The notes beneath the pieces were generated by a model. That model was not told the origin of the DNA. It worked only from the letters and a program-made list of their open reading frames with translations, and ran no database searches. The position numbers were made by a program, and so were the translations under genes. Of a DNA stretch of 22,866 nucleotides, positions 16,623-22,866 are shown piece after piece. This stretch comes from an uncultured Collinsella sp. (GTDB taxonomy: Bacteria > Actinomycetota > Coriobacteriia > Coriobacteriales > Coriobacteriaceae). The stretch lies in assembly GCA_900751695.1 (NCBI GenBank), contig CAADSS010000064.1, forward strand, positions 1 through 22,866, given 5' to 3'. Each line of letters starts with the position of its first letter. Position 1 is the first letter of the stretch.

Positions 16623-16643
16623 GACAGCTGTAAACCTAGGTGT
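16600..16643. promoter_or_regulatory. Putative NiaR operator (perfect palindrome)
   Basis: ACACCTAGGTTTACAGCTG (16600-16618) and its exact complement (16625-16643) are separated by six bases. Each arm also contains smaller palindromes, CCTAGG and CAGCTG, and the GTTTACA/TGTAAAC element. It sits between the divergent nad and two-component operons and overlaps the nadA promoter. A NiaR site is the simplest reading because niaR closes the operon. Dimers could occupy two adjacent sites. There is no T run to suggest a terminator. Confidence 0.7.
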
Positions 16644-16666
16644 AAAGTTGAAATAAAGATTCAATC

Positions 16667-16840
16667 ATGTGGCAGGTCCATTTTCGAACTGGCAAGCTGA
16701 GGATAGCCGAGCTCTCGATAGCGCAGGAGGCATCTTTCGCCACCGCAATACCGCTCGGCGCGAGTTGCGCAACGTGGGGCGCAAATGGGACACGCCTCCG
16801 CGAGCGGTCCGCACCCAATGTGGCAAAATCGAACTACTAA
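16667..16840 (+). CDS. Possible short peptide gene (57 aa) before the response regulator
   Basis: An ATG-started frame of 57 codons ends 11 nt before the response regulator start. It translates from MWQVHFRTGKLRIAELSIAQ through GASCATWGAN to NVAKSNY, with a single cysteine in the second half. No family is recognised. There is no good Shine-Dalgarno before the ATG, and the DNA shows no clear coding bias. Its position suggests either a leader peptide or a signal-peptide precursor for the kinase, but it may simply be an untranslated leader. Confidence 0.2.
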   Translation: MWQVHFRTGKLRIAELSIAQEASFATAIPLGASCATWGANGTRLRERSAPNVAKSNY

Positions 16841-16851
16841 GGGGGCTCAGA

Positions 16852-17574
16852 ATGCTCAAGATTATTGCCTGCGACGACGACGTCACTTTTCTAGATAAAC
16901 TGCACCGGATGATCGACCGTTGGTCGACCGAGACGGGCACGGCGGTTGATGTTGCGCTCGTCACGCGCGGCGAGGACCTGCTGGCCCGCCATGCCGCATC
17001 GCGCGCCGACATCATTCTGCTCGACATGATCATGCCGCTCGTCAACGGCATGGACACCGCGCGCGAATTGCGCCAGGCCGATACCGCCGTGCGCTTGGTG
17101 TTTCTCACCTCATCGCCCGAGTTTGCACTGGAGTCCTACGAGGTCCGCGCCTTCGATTATCTGCTCAAGCCCGTGACTTACGAGCGCCTGGCGCAACTGC
17201 TCGACGAGCTTTCGAGCATGCGTCCGGCAGCGACCGACGAACTCGTCATCAAAACGTCCTTTGGCTACCACGCCCTGCGCCTGTCCGACATCGAATATGC
17301 CGAGGCGCGCAACAAGCACGTGGTCTTCCACCTGCGCGACGGGCGCGATATCGAGGCACTCGAGTCATTCCGCAGCGTCGAAGACCGTTTGGCGCAAAAT
17401 GCCACCTTCTTTAAATGCCACCGCAGCTACCAGGTCAACCTGCGCAATATCGATCACTTTGACCGCACGGACATCGTCATGCGCTCGGGTGCGTGCATCC
17501 CGCTTTCGCGCAGCTGCAAGCAGGGATTCCAAGACGCCTACTTTGCGGTTCGCTTTGAGGGTGGGAGACACTGA
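16852..17574 (+). CDS. LytTR-family response regulator
   Basis: Two-component response regulator of the AgrA/VirR/LytR type. The 240-aa protein has a receiver domain (1-122) with acidic pocket D8-D10, phosphoacceptor D58 (IILLDMIMP), T86 and K106 (FDYLLKPVT). A LytTR DNA-binding domain follows (about 132-235), with IEYAEARNKHVVFHL and FFKCHRSYQVNLRNI. LytTR domains bind direct repeats upstream of targets. The ATG at 16852 is preceded by AAGGGGG. It overlaps the following kinase gene by one base (TGATG), so the two are translated together and very likely act as a pair. Targets are unknown. Confidence 0.93.
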   Translation: MLKIIACDDDVTFLDKLHRMIDRWSTETGTAVDVALVTRGEDLLARHAASRADIILLDMIMPLVNGMDTARELRQADTAVRLVFLTSSPEFALESYEVRAFDYLLKPVTYERLAQLLDELSSMRPAATDELVIKTSFGYHALRLSDIEYAEARNKHVVFHLRDGRDIEALESFRSVEDRLAQNATFFKCHRSYQVNLRNIDHFDRTDIVMRSGACIPLSRSCKQGFQDAYFAVRFEGGRH

Positions 17575-18851
17575 TGGTCTCCTCGGTCGAAATGGTCCTT
17601 TGGGCAATCCACCACGCCACGACGCTGCTCTTTGGCGTCTTTGCCTCGGCGGCGCTGTGCGGTATCGAGATCAACCGGCGTCATGCGCTTGAACTGGTGC
17701 TGGTCGGTGCCGTAACTGGATGCGCATTTGGCCTCGCCAATGCCGTCGGCGGCGAGCTTTTCGCCCGCCAGGTATATCCGCTCGTCGTGCATCTGCCGCT
17801 CGTCATCTATTTGTGCGCGCGCTACCGCCTGAGCCCGCTGCTTGCCATGCTCGGCATTACGAGTGCCTATCTGAGCTGCCAGTTCAGCAATTGGATGGGC
17901 ATCGCCGCATTTGCCGCAACCGATTCTCAGATCGCGTACTATCTGGCGCGCATCGCGACCACACTCGCCGTCTTTGCCGTCCTGTTGCATTGGGCCGGCG
18001 ACATCGGTCCGCGCTTGGCGATTAAAAGCACCACCGAGCTGAGCATCCTTTTAATCCTACCGCTCGTCTATTACGTCTTTGACTATGCCACCAACGTCTA
18101 TACCACGCTGTTCCACTCGGGCTCGGTGGTGACGGTTGAGTTTTTGGCATTTGCGCTCTGTGCCTTCTATCTTATGTTTCTTGCCGTTTACCTACGCGAA
18201 TACGAAGAAAAAGAAGCTGCCGAGCGTGAACGCTGGATGCTCGAGACACGCGACAGCGCCGCCATCAAAGAGCTCGAGGCCTGGCGTCAATCTGGGCGCG
18301 AGCTGTCGATTCTTCGCCACGATATGCGCCACTTCCTACGCGGCCTGGCCGCTTTAATTGAGGAGGGCCACACCGACGAGGCGCTCAAACGCATCGACGA
18401 ACTCTGCGAAGCCGGCGACCGCACCGCCGTACGCCGCTTCTGCGCCAACGAGACCGTAAACATCGCGCTTTCGTTATTTAACTCGGATATCAATAGAAAC
18501 GGCATTACCGCCAACCTGCGCGCCGCCGTACCCGAAACCATCCACGTAGGTGACGCCGACCTGTTTAGCGTGCTCTCAAATGCCTTGGAAAACGCTATCA
18601 CCGCCGCAAGCGCCGCACCCCAAGGAAAGCGATTCGTCGACTTTGACCTGCGATTAGAGGACGGCCAGCTGCTGCTGTTAGTTTCCAATACGTTTGACCG
18701 CGCGCCGCGCATGGTCGACGGCATGCCCGTGACCCGGCATGCGGGCCACGGCTTTGGCACCAGGAGCATCAAACTTGCCGTGGAGCGCATGAACGGCAAC
18801 TGTCAGTTCCGCATTAACGGCGATCGGTTTGAGCTGCGCGCTGTGATGTAG
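17574..18851 (+). CDS. GHKL sensor histidine kinase (AgrC-like)
   Basis: Membrane sensor kinase partner of the upstream LytTR regulator. The 425-aa protein has six or so hydrophobic segments across residues 5-208, a short linker helix (209-245), a dimerisation/phosphoacceptor region with H249 in ILRHDMRHFLRGL, and a GHKL ATPase domain with the N box NALENAI (336-342) and G box GHGFGTRSIKLAVERMNG (391-408). The RHDMRH form of the H box is typical of peptide-sensing kinases such as AgrC, which suggests but does not prove a peptide ligand. No AgrB-like processing protease is present nearby. Confidence 0.92.
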   Translation: MVSSVEMVLWAIHHATTLLFGVFASAALCGIEINRRHALELVLVGAVTGCAFGLANAVGGELFARQVYPLVVHLPLVIYLCARYRLSPLLAMLGITSAYLSCQFSNWMGIAAFAATDSQIAYYLARIATTLAVFAVLLHWAGDIGPRLAIKSTTELSILLILPLVYYVFDYATNVYTTLFHSGSVVTVEFLAFALCAFYLMFLAVYLREYEEKEAAERERWMLETRDSAAIKELEAWRQSGRELSILRHDMRHFLRGLAALIEEGHTDEALKRIDELCEAGDRTAVRRFCANETVNIALSLFNSDINRNGITANLRAAVPETIHVGDADLFSVLSNALENAITAASAAPQGKRFVDFDLRLEDGQLLLLVSNTFDRAPRMVDGMPVTRHAGHGFGTRSIKLAVERMNGNCQFRINGDRFELRAVM

Positions 18852-18911
18852 GGACACGATAAGCCGGCGCCGCGCTCGACCCGTCAGGGCCGCCTTACCG
18901 GCTCCGGTCCG

Positions 18912-19487
18912 CTACAGCGGGGCGGCCGCCGGAGTCAGCTGCTTGATGTAAGCCCACATGCGCTGCTTAGCGGCCTTGTCGGTGAGTGCCGCCTCAAAGC
19001 CGTCGAGTGCGAGCACGCGGCGGCCCTGCACATGGGCGACCAGACCGGGCTTGAGCATGGCGGTGTCGAAGTCATCGATCGCCACGAGCATATCGGCGTA
19101 GGTCTCGCGCATGGCGTCAGCCGCGTTGTTGTCGAGCAGTAGCACTGCCTCGGGGTCCAAAGCCTCAAGCGCCTCGCGGAACAGCTCGCACGGCAGAGTC
19201 TCGCCCACCGCGACCGCTCCGTCACCCACGCCGGCGACGCTTGCCAGCACGCAAAAATCCTCGGGCGCGTAGCCGATGGCCCCAAGCGCCTTTCGCAACG
19301 CCGCGCCATCCGGGCCGGCGGCAAGCTCGCCACCCGAACGCTCAGCATCGTCCAAATCGCCTTTGACCAGCACGATCGGCGAGCACGCGTTGCCCACGAT
19401 ACGCACGCCACGGACCGCGAGCGATGCGAGCTCCTGCTCGGTCGCCTGGGCGATGGCTTCTTTTTTCTGGCTTTGTGACGTGGGCAT
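18912..19487 (-). CDS. Uncharacterised protein, faintly uracil-DNA-glycosylase-like
   Basis: A 191-aa cytoplasmic protein with no signal peptide or membrane segment. Order of visible elements: a charged N-terminal helix, IVGNACSPIVLVKGDLDD, GYAPEDFCVLASVAGVG, LDPEAVLLLDNNAADAMRE, and a C-terminal VQGRRVLALDGF...KQRMWAYIKQL. This order loosely recalls family-4 uracil-DNA glycosylases (lxPxxvvlLG and a C-terminal RxxWxxLK helix). The GEAPG active-site loop and iron-sulphur cysteines are absent, so an inactive relative is at most a guess. The ATG at 19487 has GGAGAG upstream. The longer frame from 19517 would begin inside a TATAAT promoter element. Confidence 0.7.
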   Translation of the reverse strand: MPTSQSQKKEAIAQATEQELASLAVRGVRIVGNACSPIVLVKGDLDDAERSGGELAAGPDGAALRKALGAIGYAPEDFCVLASVAGVGDGAVAVGETLPCELFREALEALDPEAVLLLDNNAADAMRETYADMLVAIDDFDTAMLKPGLVAHVQGRRVLALDGFEAALTDKAAKQRMWAYIKQLTPAAAPL

Positions 19488-19515
19488 GCGCTCTCCAATC
19501 GTTTGCGTGCCCACC

Positions 19516-19521
19516 ATTATA
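19516..19521 (-). promoter_or_regulatory. Consensus -10 box upstream of the 18912-19487 gene
   Basis: Minus-strand TATAAT, a perfect -10 hexamer, lies about 28 nt before the chosen start. No good -35 is visible, because the upstream DNA forms the hairpin at 19528-19560. It argues that translation starts at 19487 and not at 19517. Confidence 0.45.
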
Positions 19522-19527
19522 TAAAAG

Positions 19528-19560
19528 AGCCGCCCGCGAGTGGTTGCTTTGCGGGCGGCT
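19528..19560. terminator. Hairpin between divergent genes
   Basis: AGCCGCCCGC (19528-19537) and GCGGGCGGCT (19551-19560) form a 10-bp stem with a 13-nt loop. On the minus strand it is followed by CTTTTAT, so it resembles an intrinsic terminator. No transcript would be expected to end there, since both flanking genes point away. It overlaps both candidate promoters. Confidence 0.4.
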
Positions 19561-19569
19561 GGGTATAAG
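19541..19569 (+). promoter_or_regulatory. Possible trxA promoter
   Basis: TGGTTG (19541-19546) and TATAAG (19564-19569) are 17 nt apart, 55 nt before the thioredoxin start. The -10 is good and the -35 is weak. Confidence 0.4.
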
Positions 19570-19623
19570 CACGGTCGTACTGAGTTTTACGCGGCCGAGC
19601 CGCGTCGCATTATGGAGGTCACC

Positions 19624-19944
19624 ATGGCTGACATTAATCAGATTACCCCCGAGAACTTCGATTCCATCGTTAACGACAGCCTGCCCGTGCTGGTCGATTT
19701 TTGGGCACCGTGGTGCGGGCCCTGTCGATCCCTCTCGCCCATCGTTGACGAGGTTGCCGATGAGCTGGCGGGCAAGCTTGCCGTTGCCAAGTGCAACGTC
19801 GACGACAACCAGGACCTGGCCATGAAGTATGGCGTCATGAGCATCCCCACGCTGATTGTGTTTAAGAACGGCGAGGAGATTGACCGCTCGGTTGGCGCTC
19901 TACCCAAGGCGAGGCTGCAGGCGCTGCTGGAGAAGCATCTGTAA
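19624..19944 (+). CDS. trxA: Thioredoxin
   Basis: Small cytoplasmic dithiol-disulphide oxidoreductase that donates electrons to reductases and keeps proteins reduced. The 106-aa protein has the active site WCGPC (C31, C34) within VDFWAPWCGPCRSLSPIVDE, the cis-proline P75 (MSIPTLIVFKNG) and a terminal helix with KARLQALLEKHL. Length is exactly typical. The ATG at 19624 has ATGGAGGT upstream. It appears monocistronic, with a terminator at 20056-20088; thioredoxin reductase is not in the window. Confidence 0.97.
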   Translation: MADINQITPENFDSIVNDSLPVLVDFWAPWCGPCRSLSPIVDEVADELAGKLAVAKCNVDDNQDLAMKYGVMSIPTLIVFKNGEEIDRSVGALPKARLQALLEKHL

Positions 19945-20055
19945 TACGCTTGTTACTTACTCGCCGTCTATGAGCGCTTTTGCACCGCTCGCCGGACTTC
20001 TGGATGCACCGAGTGCAACCACGGATAGTATGGTAGTCACAAACAGCCCCCAGTG

Positions 20056-20088
20056 AACGGGTGCGGGTCGCACAGACTCGTACCCGTT
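20056..20088 (+). terminator. Terminator of trxA
   Basis: AACGGGTGCGGGT (20056-20068) pairs with ACTCGTACCCGTT (20076-20088), 13 pairs with two G-U, a 7-nt loop and the following TTCTTA. It lies 112 nt past the trxA stop. Confidence 0.65.
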
Positions 20089-20120
20089 TTCTTATGCAAC
20101 TGCGCGCAGAGCGGGCGTAG

Positions 20121-20126
20121 TAAAAT
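20121..20126 (+). promoter_or_regulatory. Possible -10 box for the 20166-nikR unit
   Basis: TAAAAT lies 40 nt before the first gene of the pair. No convincing -35 is present at 16-18 nt, and no canonical NikR box (GTATGA-N16-TCATAC) is visible in the region. Confidence 0.35.
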
Positions 20127-20165
20127 CTGAACCACTGAACTGCCCCACACAAAAGGAGATTTCCC

Positions 20166-20414
20166 ATGCATGATGTTGGAATGAACATGAGCCAGCTTGC
20201 CATGAGCGTCAAGCAGGTCGACGACACCATCGAGCTCGCTCACGAGTGGAGCCATCAGCTGCTGCATGCGACCGAGAATTTTGACATGGAGCGCATCGGC
20301 GCCAAGCTCGAGGCAGCCATGGCCGCGCTGCACGAGGCGCATGACGCGCTCGAGGGCTACGAAGAGGCCATCGAGGCCGACCACAACTCCGTCGGATCCG
20401 TGAAGCTGGTGTAA
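20166..20414 (+). CDS. Small His-containing helical protein next to nikR (82 aa)
   Basis: Not recognised. It reads as two amphipathic helices (about 8-36 and 40-72) with no membrane segment or cysteine. Histidines H26, H30 and H34 are spaced i, i+4, i+8, so they line one face of the first helix; H56 and H59 lie in the second helix, and H2 and H73 near the ends. This could form a metal site in a helical hairpin, but it is inference from spacing alone. AAAGGAG lies 7 nt before the ATG. The stop is 1 nt before the GTG of nikR, so the two are almost certainly co-translated. Nickel handling or modulation of NikR is a reasonable guess; no function is shown. Confidence 0.8.
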   Translation: MHDVGMNMSQLAMSVKQVDDTIELAHEWSHQLLHATENFDMERIGAKLEAAMAALHEAHDALEGYEEAIEADHNSVGSVKLV

Positions 20415-20415
20415 C

Positions 20416-20928
20416 GTGGCCGAACACGAGCATGGCAGCGGGTACGAGCACGAGCATCCGCACGGGTCGGACGGTGATGCAGGCTACCACTGTAGTGGCT
20501 CCGGCTCCGAGCTGGTCCGCTTTTCGGTTACCGCACCGGACGACCTACTGCGCCGTTTTGACGAACAGATCGCGCGCCGCGGCGACGTGGCCAACCGCTC
20601 CGAGGCCGTGCGCGACCTGATTCGCGCCTCGATCGCCAAGGAGCAGATGCGCACGCCCGATGAGCATGTTATCGGGTCGCTCACCATGATCTACGACCAC
20701 CATACCGGCGACCTGACGCGCCGTCTGGACGAAGTGCAGCACGACTACACCGACGAGATCGTATCGACCATGCACGTGCATCTGGATCACCACAACTGCT
20801 TGGAGATTCTGGCGCTCAAGGGTCGCGGCGAGCGCGTCTACGAACTAGCCGACCGCCTGCTGGGCCTGCGCGGCGTTAAGCACGGCGAGCTCACGTGCGC
20901 CGCCACCAAGCAGAGCCTGGGGCTGTAG
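20416..20928 (+). CDS. nikR: Nickel-responsive regulator NikR with His-rich N-terminus
   Basis: Ribbon-helix-helix repressor that senses Ni(II) and controls nickel uptake. The 170-aa protein has the RHH domain at about 33-75 (LVRFSVTAPDDLLRRFDEQI and RSEAVRDLIRASI) and the ACT-like metal domain at 84-165. H109, H120, H122 and C128 (HVHLDHHNCLE) have the same spacing as H76, H87, H89 and C95 of E. coli NikR, so the high-affinity site is intact. E. coli NikR has 133 aa; here about 30 extra N-terminal residues carry six histidines and a cysteine (EHEHGSGYEHEHPH type). The GTG start at 20416 has only a weak ribosome binding site and is probably coupled to the upstream gene. hypF follows. Confidence 0.94.
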   Translation: MAEHEHGSGYEHEHPHGSDGDAGYHCSGSGSELVRFSVTAPDDLLRRFDEQIARRGDVANRSEAVRDLIRASIAKEQMRTPDEHVIGSLTMIYDHHTGDLTRRLDEVQHDYTDEIVSTMHVHLDHHNCLEILALKGRGERVYELADRLLGLRGVKHGELTCAATKQSLGL

Positions 20929-20951
20929 CGGGATTTCCCGCAGCGCACCTG

Positions 20952-21021
20952 CCAAAAAGGGACAGGTTTGTTTTGGCAGGTTTAGCGTTTTACCTACCAA
21001 AACAAATCTGTCCCTTTTTGG
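20952..21021. repeat. Long palindrome between nikR and hypF
   Basis: Two 30-nt arms (20952-20981 and 20992-21021) pair at 28 positions around a 10-nt loop. Each outer end reads CCAAAAAGGGACAG or its complement. The plus strand ends in TCCCTTTTTGG, so the stem could terminate the nikR transcript. The GGGACAG core matches other palindromes in this window, which fits a dispersed repeat. It ends 23 nt before the hypF start. Confidence 0.75.
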
Positions 21022-21044
21022 TCGGTTTTGATGAGGAGTGTCGC

Positions 21045-22866
21045 ATGCGGCATGTGCATATTCATGTAACGGGCATTGTGCAGGGCGTTGGCATGCGACC
21101 GTTTGTGTATCGCGAGGCCATGGCGCATGGCATTTGCGGCTGGGTGCTCAACGCGGGCGACGGCGTGCATATCGAGGCGCACGCTCCGGCCGATGCGCTC
21201 GATGCTTTTGTTGCCGCGCTTTCTGAGCATGCGCCCGCGGCGGCTCGCGTTGAGCGAGTCGATATTGCGGATTTGGAGCCTAGCGGCTGGAGCACTGCCA
21301 ATGAGCAGGGCTTTCACATTGTGGCGTCGCAGGACCAAACCGCGCACACGACGCTCGTCTCGCCCGATATCGCCACCTGTGACGATTGCCTGCGCGAGTT
21401 GTTCGATCCCGCCGACCGACGCTATCACTACCCCTTTATCAACTGCACTAACTGCGGCCCACGCTTTACCATCATCCGATCGCTGCCTTATGACCGAGCG
21501 GCCACATCGATGGACCGTTTCCCCATGTGCCCCGCCTGCGCCACAGAGTATGCCGATCCACTCGACCGTCGCTTTCACGCACAGCCCGATGCCTGCTTTG
21601 ATTGCGGGCCGCATATTACGTGGCGTGAGGCTGTGAACGGCGATGCGTGCGGGAATTCGTCCGCGACACCGGCCGTCGGCACCACACGCGAGGCCAGCGA
21701 CGCCATCATTGAGCGCTGCGTTGAGCTGCTGGCCAGCGGTGGCATCGTCGCCATCAAGGGCCTAGGCGGATTCCATCTAGCCTGTGACGCTGCCAACGAG
21801 CAGACGGTGGCCGAGTTGCGCCGTCGCAAACGCCGCAGCAACAAACCGCTTGCCGTTATGGCACGCGACCTTGTCGACGTTGAACGCCTGTGCCATGTCA
21901 ACGACGCTGAACGCGGCCTGCTGGCCGGCAGCATCCGCCCCATTGTGCTGCTACGCCGACGCGCTGTTTACGAGAGCGGCGGTTCCCCCAACGCCCTCGC
22001 GCTCGCGCCGTCCGTCGCGCACGACCTTCCCGAGCTCGGTGTCATGCTCCCCTACACCCCGCTTCAGCATCTGTTGCTTGCCGCGGCAGAAGCCCGCGGT
22101 ATGTACGCGCTCGTCATGACCAGCGGAAACCCGAGCGAAGAACCCATCGAGACCGACGACGACCTTGCCTGGGAACACCTCGTTGCCGCCGGCATCGCCG
22201 ACGCGCTGCTCGGTAACGACCGCGCAATTCTGTCGCGCTACGACGACTCTGTGGTACGCGTGGTCAACGGCGCCGTTATGCCCGTTCGCCGCGCTCGCGG
22301 ATATGCACCCCAGCCGCTGCCGTTGCCGGCGCTCGACGGCGCTCCGTCTTGCGTGCTCGCCTGCGGGCCACAACAAAAGGCCACGATTGCGCTCACGCGT
22401 GAAGGGACGAACGGCGAGGCAACCTGTTTTGTGTCGCAGCATATCGGCGATGTTGGAAACGGCGAGACCTTCGATGCCTGGAACGCCGCGCGCACGCGCT
22501 TGGAAGATCTCTTTGACTTGGCGCCCGCCGCCTTGGCCTGCGATGTACACCCCAGCTATCTATCGGGCCAGTGGGCGCGCGAGCAGGCGCGAAAACGCAA
22601 TCTGCCGCTCGTCGAGGTGCAGCACCATCATGCGCATATCGCGAGCGTAATGGCCGAGGCCATCGCCGCGGGCCGGCTTACAACCGACGCGCGTGTCCTT
22701 GGCATCGCCTTTGACGGCACCGGAGCCGGCACCGATGAGACCATTTGGGGCGGCGAGTTTCTTGTTGCCAGCCTTGGCGGCTTTGAGCGCGCCGCGCATT
22801 TGCGCACCTGGGCGCTCCCCGGTGGGGCGGCCTCCGTGCGCGCCGCCCGCCGCAACGGCTTTGCCC
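21045..22866 (+). CDS. hypF: Carbamoyltransferase HypF, 3' end outside the window
   Basis: Maturation factor that makes the carbamoyl group used for the CN ligands of [NiFe]-hydrogenase, working with HypE. The 607 residues present show the acylphosphatase domain (1-92, VQGVGMRPFVYREA, catalytic R18 and N36). A paired zinc-finger region has C112/C115, C134/C137, C162/C165 and C184/C187. A YrdC-like domain follows (about 215-400, VAIKGLGGFHLACDA, NKPLAVMARD, MTSGNPSEEP), then the start of the Kae1-like domain with VQHHHAHIASV and IAFDGTGAGTD. A full protein has about 750-780 aa, so the last fifth is missing here. The ATG at 21045 has GAGGAG 7 nt upstream. The frame is open to the window end. 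Confidence 0.96.
   Translation, partial: MRHVHIHVTGIVQGVGMRPFVYREAMAHGICGWVLNAGDGVHIEAHAPADALDAFVAALSEHAPAAARVERVDIADLEPSGWSTANEQGFHIVASQDQTAHTTLVSPDIATCDDCLRELFDPADRRYHYPFINCTNCGPRFTIIRSLPYDRAATSMDRFPMCPACATEYADPLDRRFHAQPDACFDCGPHITWREAVNGDACGNSSATPAVGTTREASDAIIERCVELLASGGIVAIKGLGGFHLACDAANEQTVAELRRRKRRSNKPLAVMARDLVDVERLCHVNDAERGLLAGSIRPIVLLRRRAVYESGGSPNALALAPSVAHDLPELGVMLPYTPLQHLLLAAAEARGMYALVMTSGNPSEEPIETDDDLAWEHLVAAGIADALLGNDRAILSRYDDSVVRVVNGAVMPVRRARGYAPQPLPLPALDGAPSCVLACGPQQKATIALTREGTNGEATCFVSQHIGDVGNGETFDAWNAARTRLEDLFDLAPAALACDVHPSYLSGQWAREQARKRNLPLVEVQHHHAHIASVMAEAIAAGRLTTDARVLGIAFDGTGAGTDETIWGGEFLVASLGGFERAAHLRTWALPGGAASVRAARRNGFA

Noticed and set aside
16600..16643. Intrinsic terminator
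   Set aside because: No T run on either strand, it lies between divergent genes, and it overlaps a well-spaced promoter, so an operator is the better reading.

Overview
The window is GC-rich, actinobacterial DNA. The gene set is a dnaK-grpE-dnaJ-hspR operon, clpB, NiaR-linked NAD genes, NikR and HypF, with many short palindromic repeats between genes. This fits an anaerobic Coriobacteriia genome, most likely Collinsella or a close relative. The taxon is inferred from gene content and repeat style; no database search was run.

Layout. 1-3200: a dispersed palindrome, a small Pro/Ala/Lys-rich protein gene and clpB, all genes on the minus strand. 3215-4810: two direct repeat units of about 265 bp, each carrying several palindromes, flank one lower-GC orphan gene for a membrane-anchored protein. 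4823-7284: a large hairpin, then an aconitase-superfamily hydratase. 7492-12039: the chaperone operon dnaK-grpE-dnaJ-hspR (minus), its terminators and its control region. 12324-12679: a small 2[4Fe-4S] ferredoxin gene and a bidirectional terminator. 12692-16643: nadA-nadB-nadC-niaR (minus), headed by a perfect 19-bp-arm palindrome that overlaps the promoter. 16667-18851: a short ORF, then a LytTR response regulator and a GHKL histidine kinase (plus). 18912-20088: an unrecognised gene (minus) and a thioredoxin gene (plus). 20121-22866: a small His-containing helical protein, nikR with a His-rich N-terminus, a dispersed palindrome, and hypF, which runs off the window.

How the genes work together. 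HspR probably represses both dnaK and clpB. A 27-bp imperfect palindrome is shared only by these two upstream regions, and in both it lies just upstream of a -10-like hexamer. It is not a canonical HAIR site, so it may be a lineage-specific HspR operator. NiaR probably autoregulates the de novo NAD operon through the 16600-16643 palindrome. NikR and HypF point to nickel control and [NiFe]-hydrogenase maturation. The small His-containing protein next to nikR is the best candidate here for an undescribed nickel-related component.

The least explained parts are the twin repeat units around the orphan gene, the short ORF in front of the two-component system, and the small protein paired with NikR.
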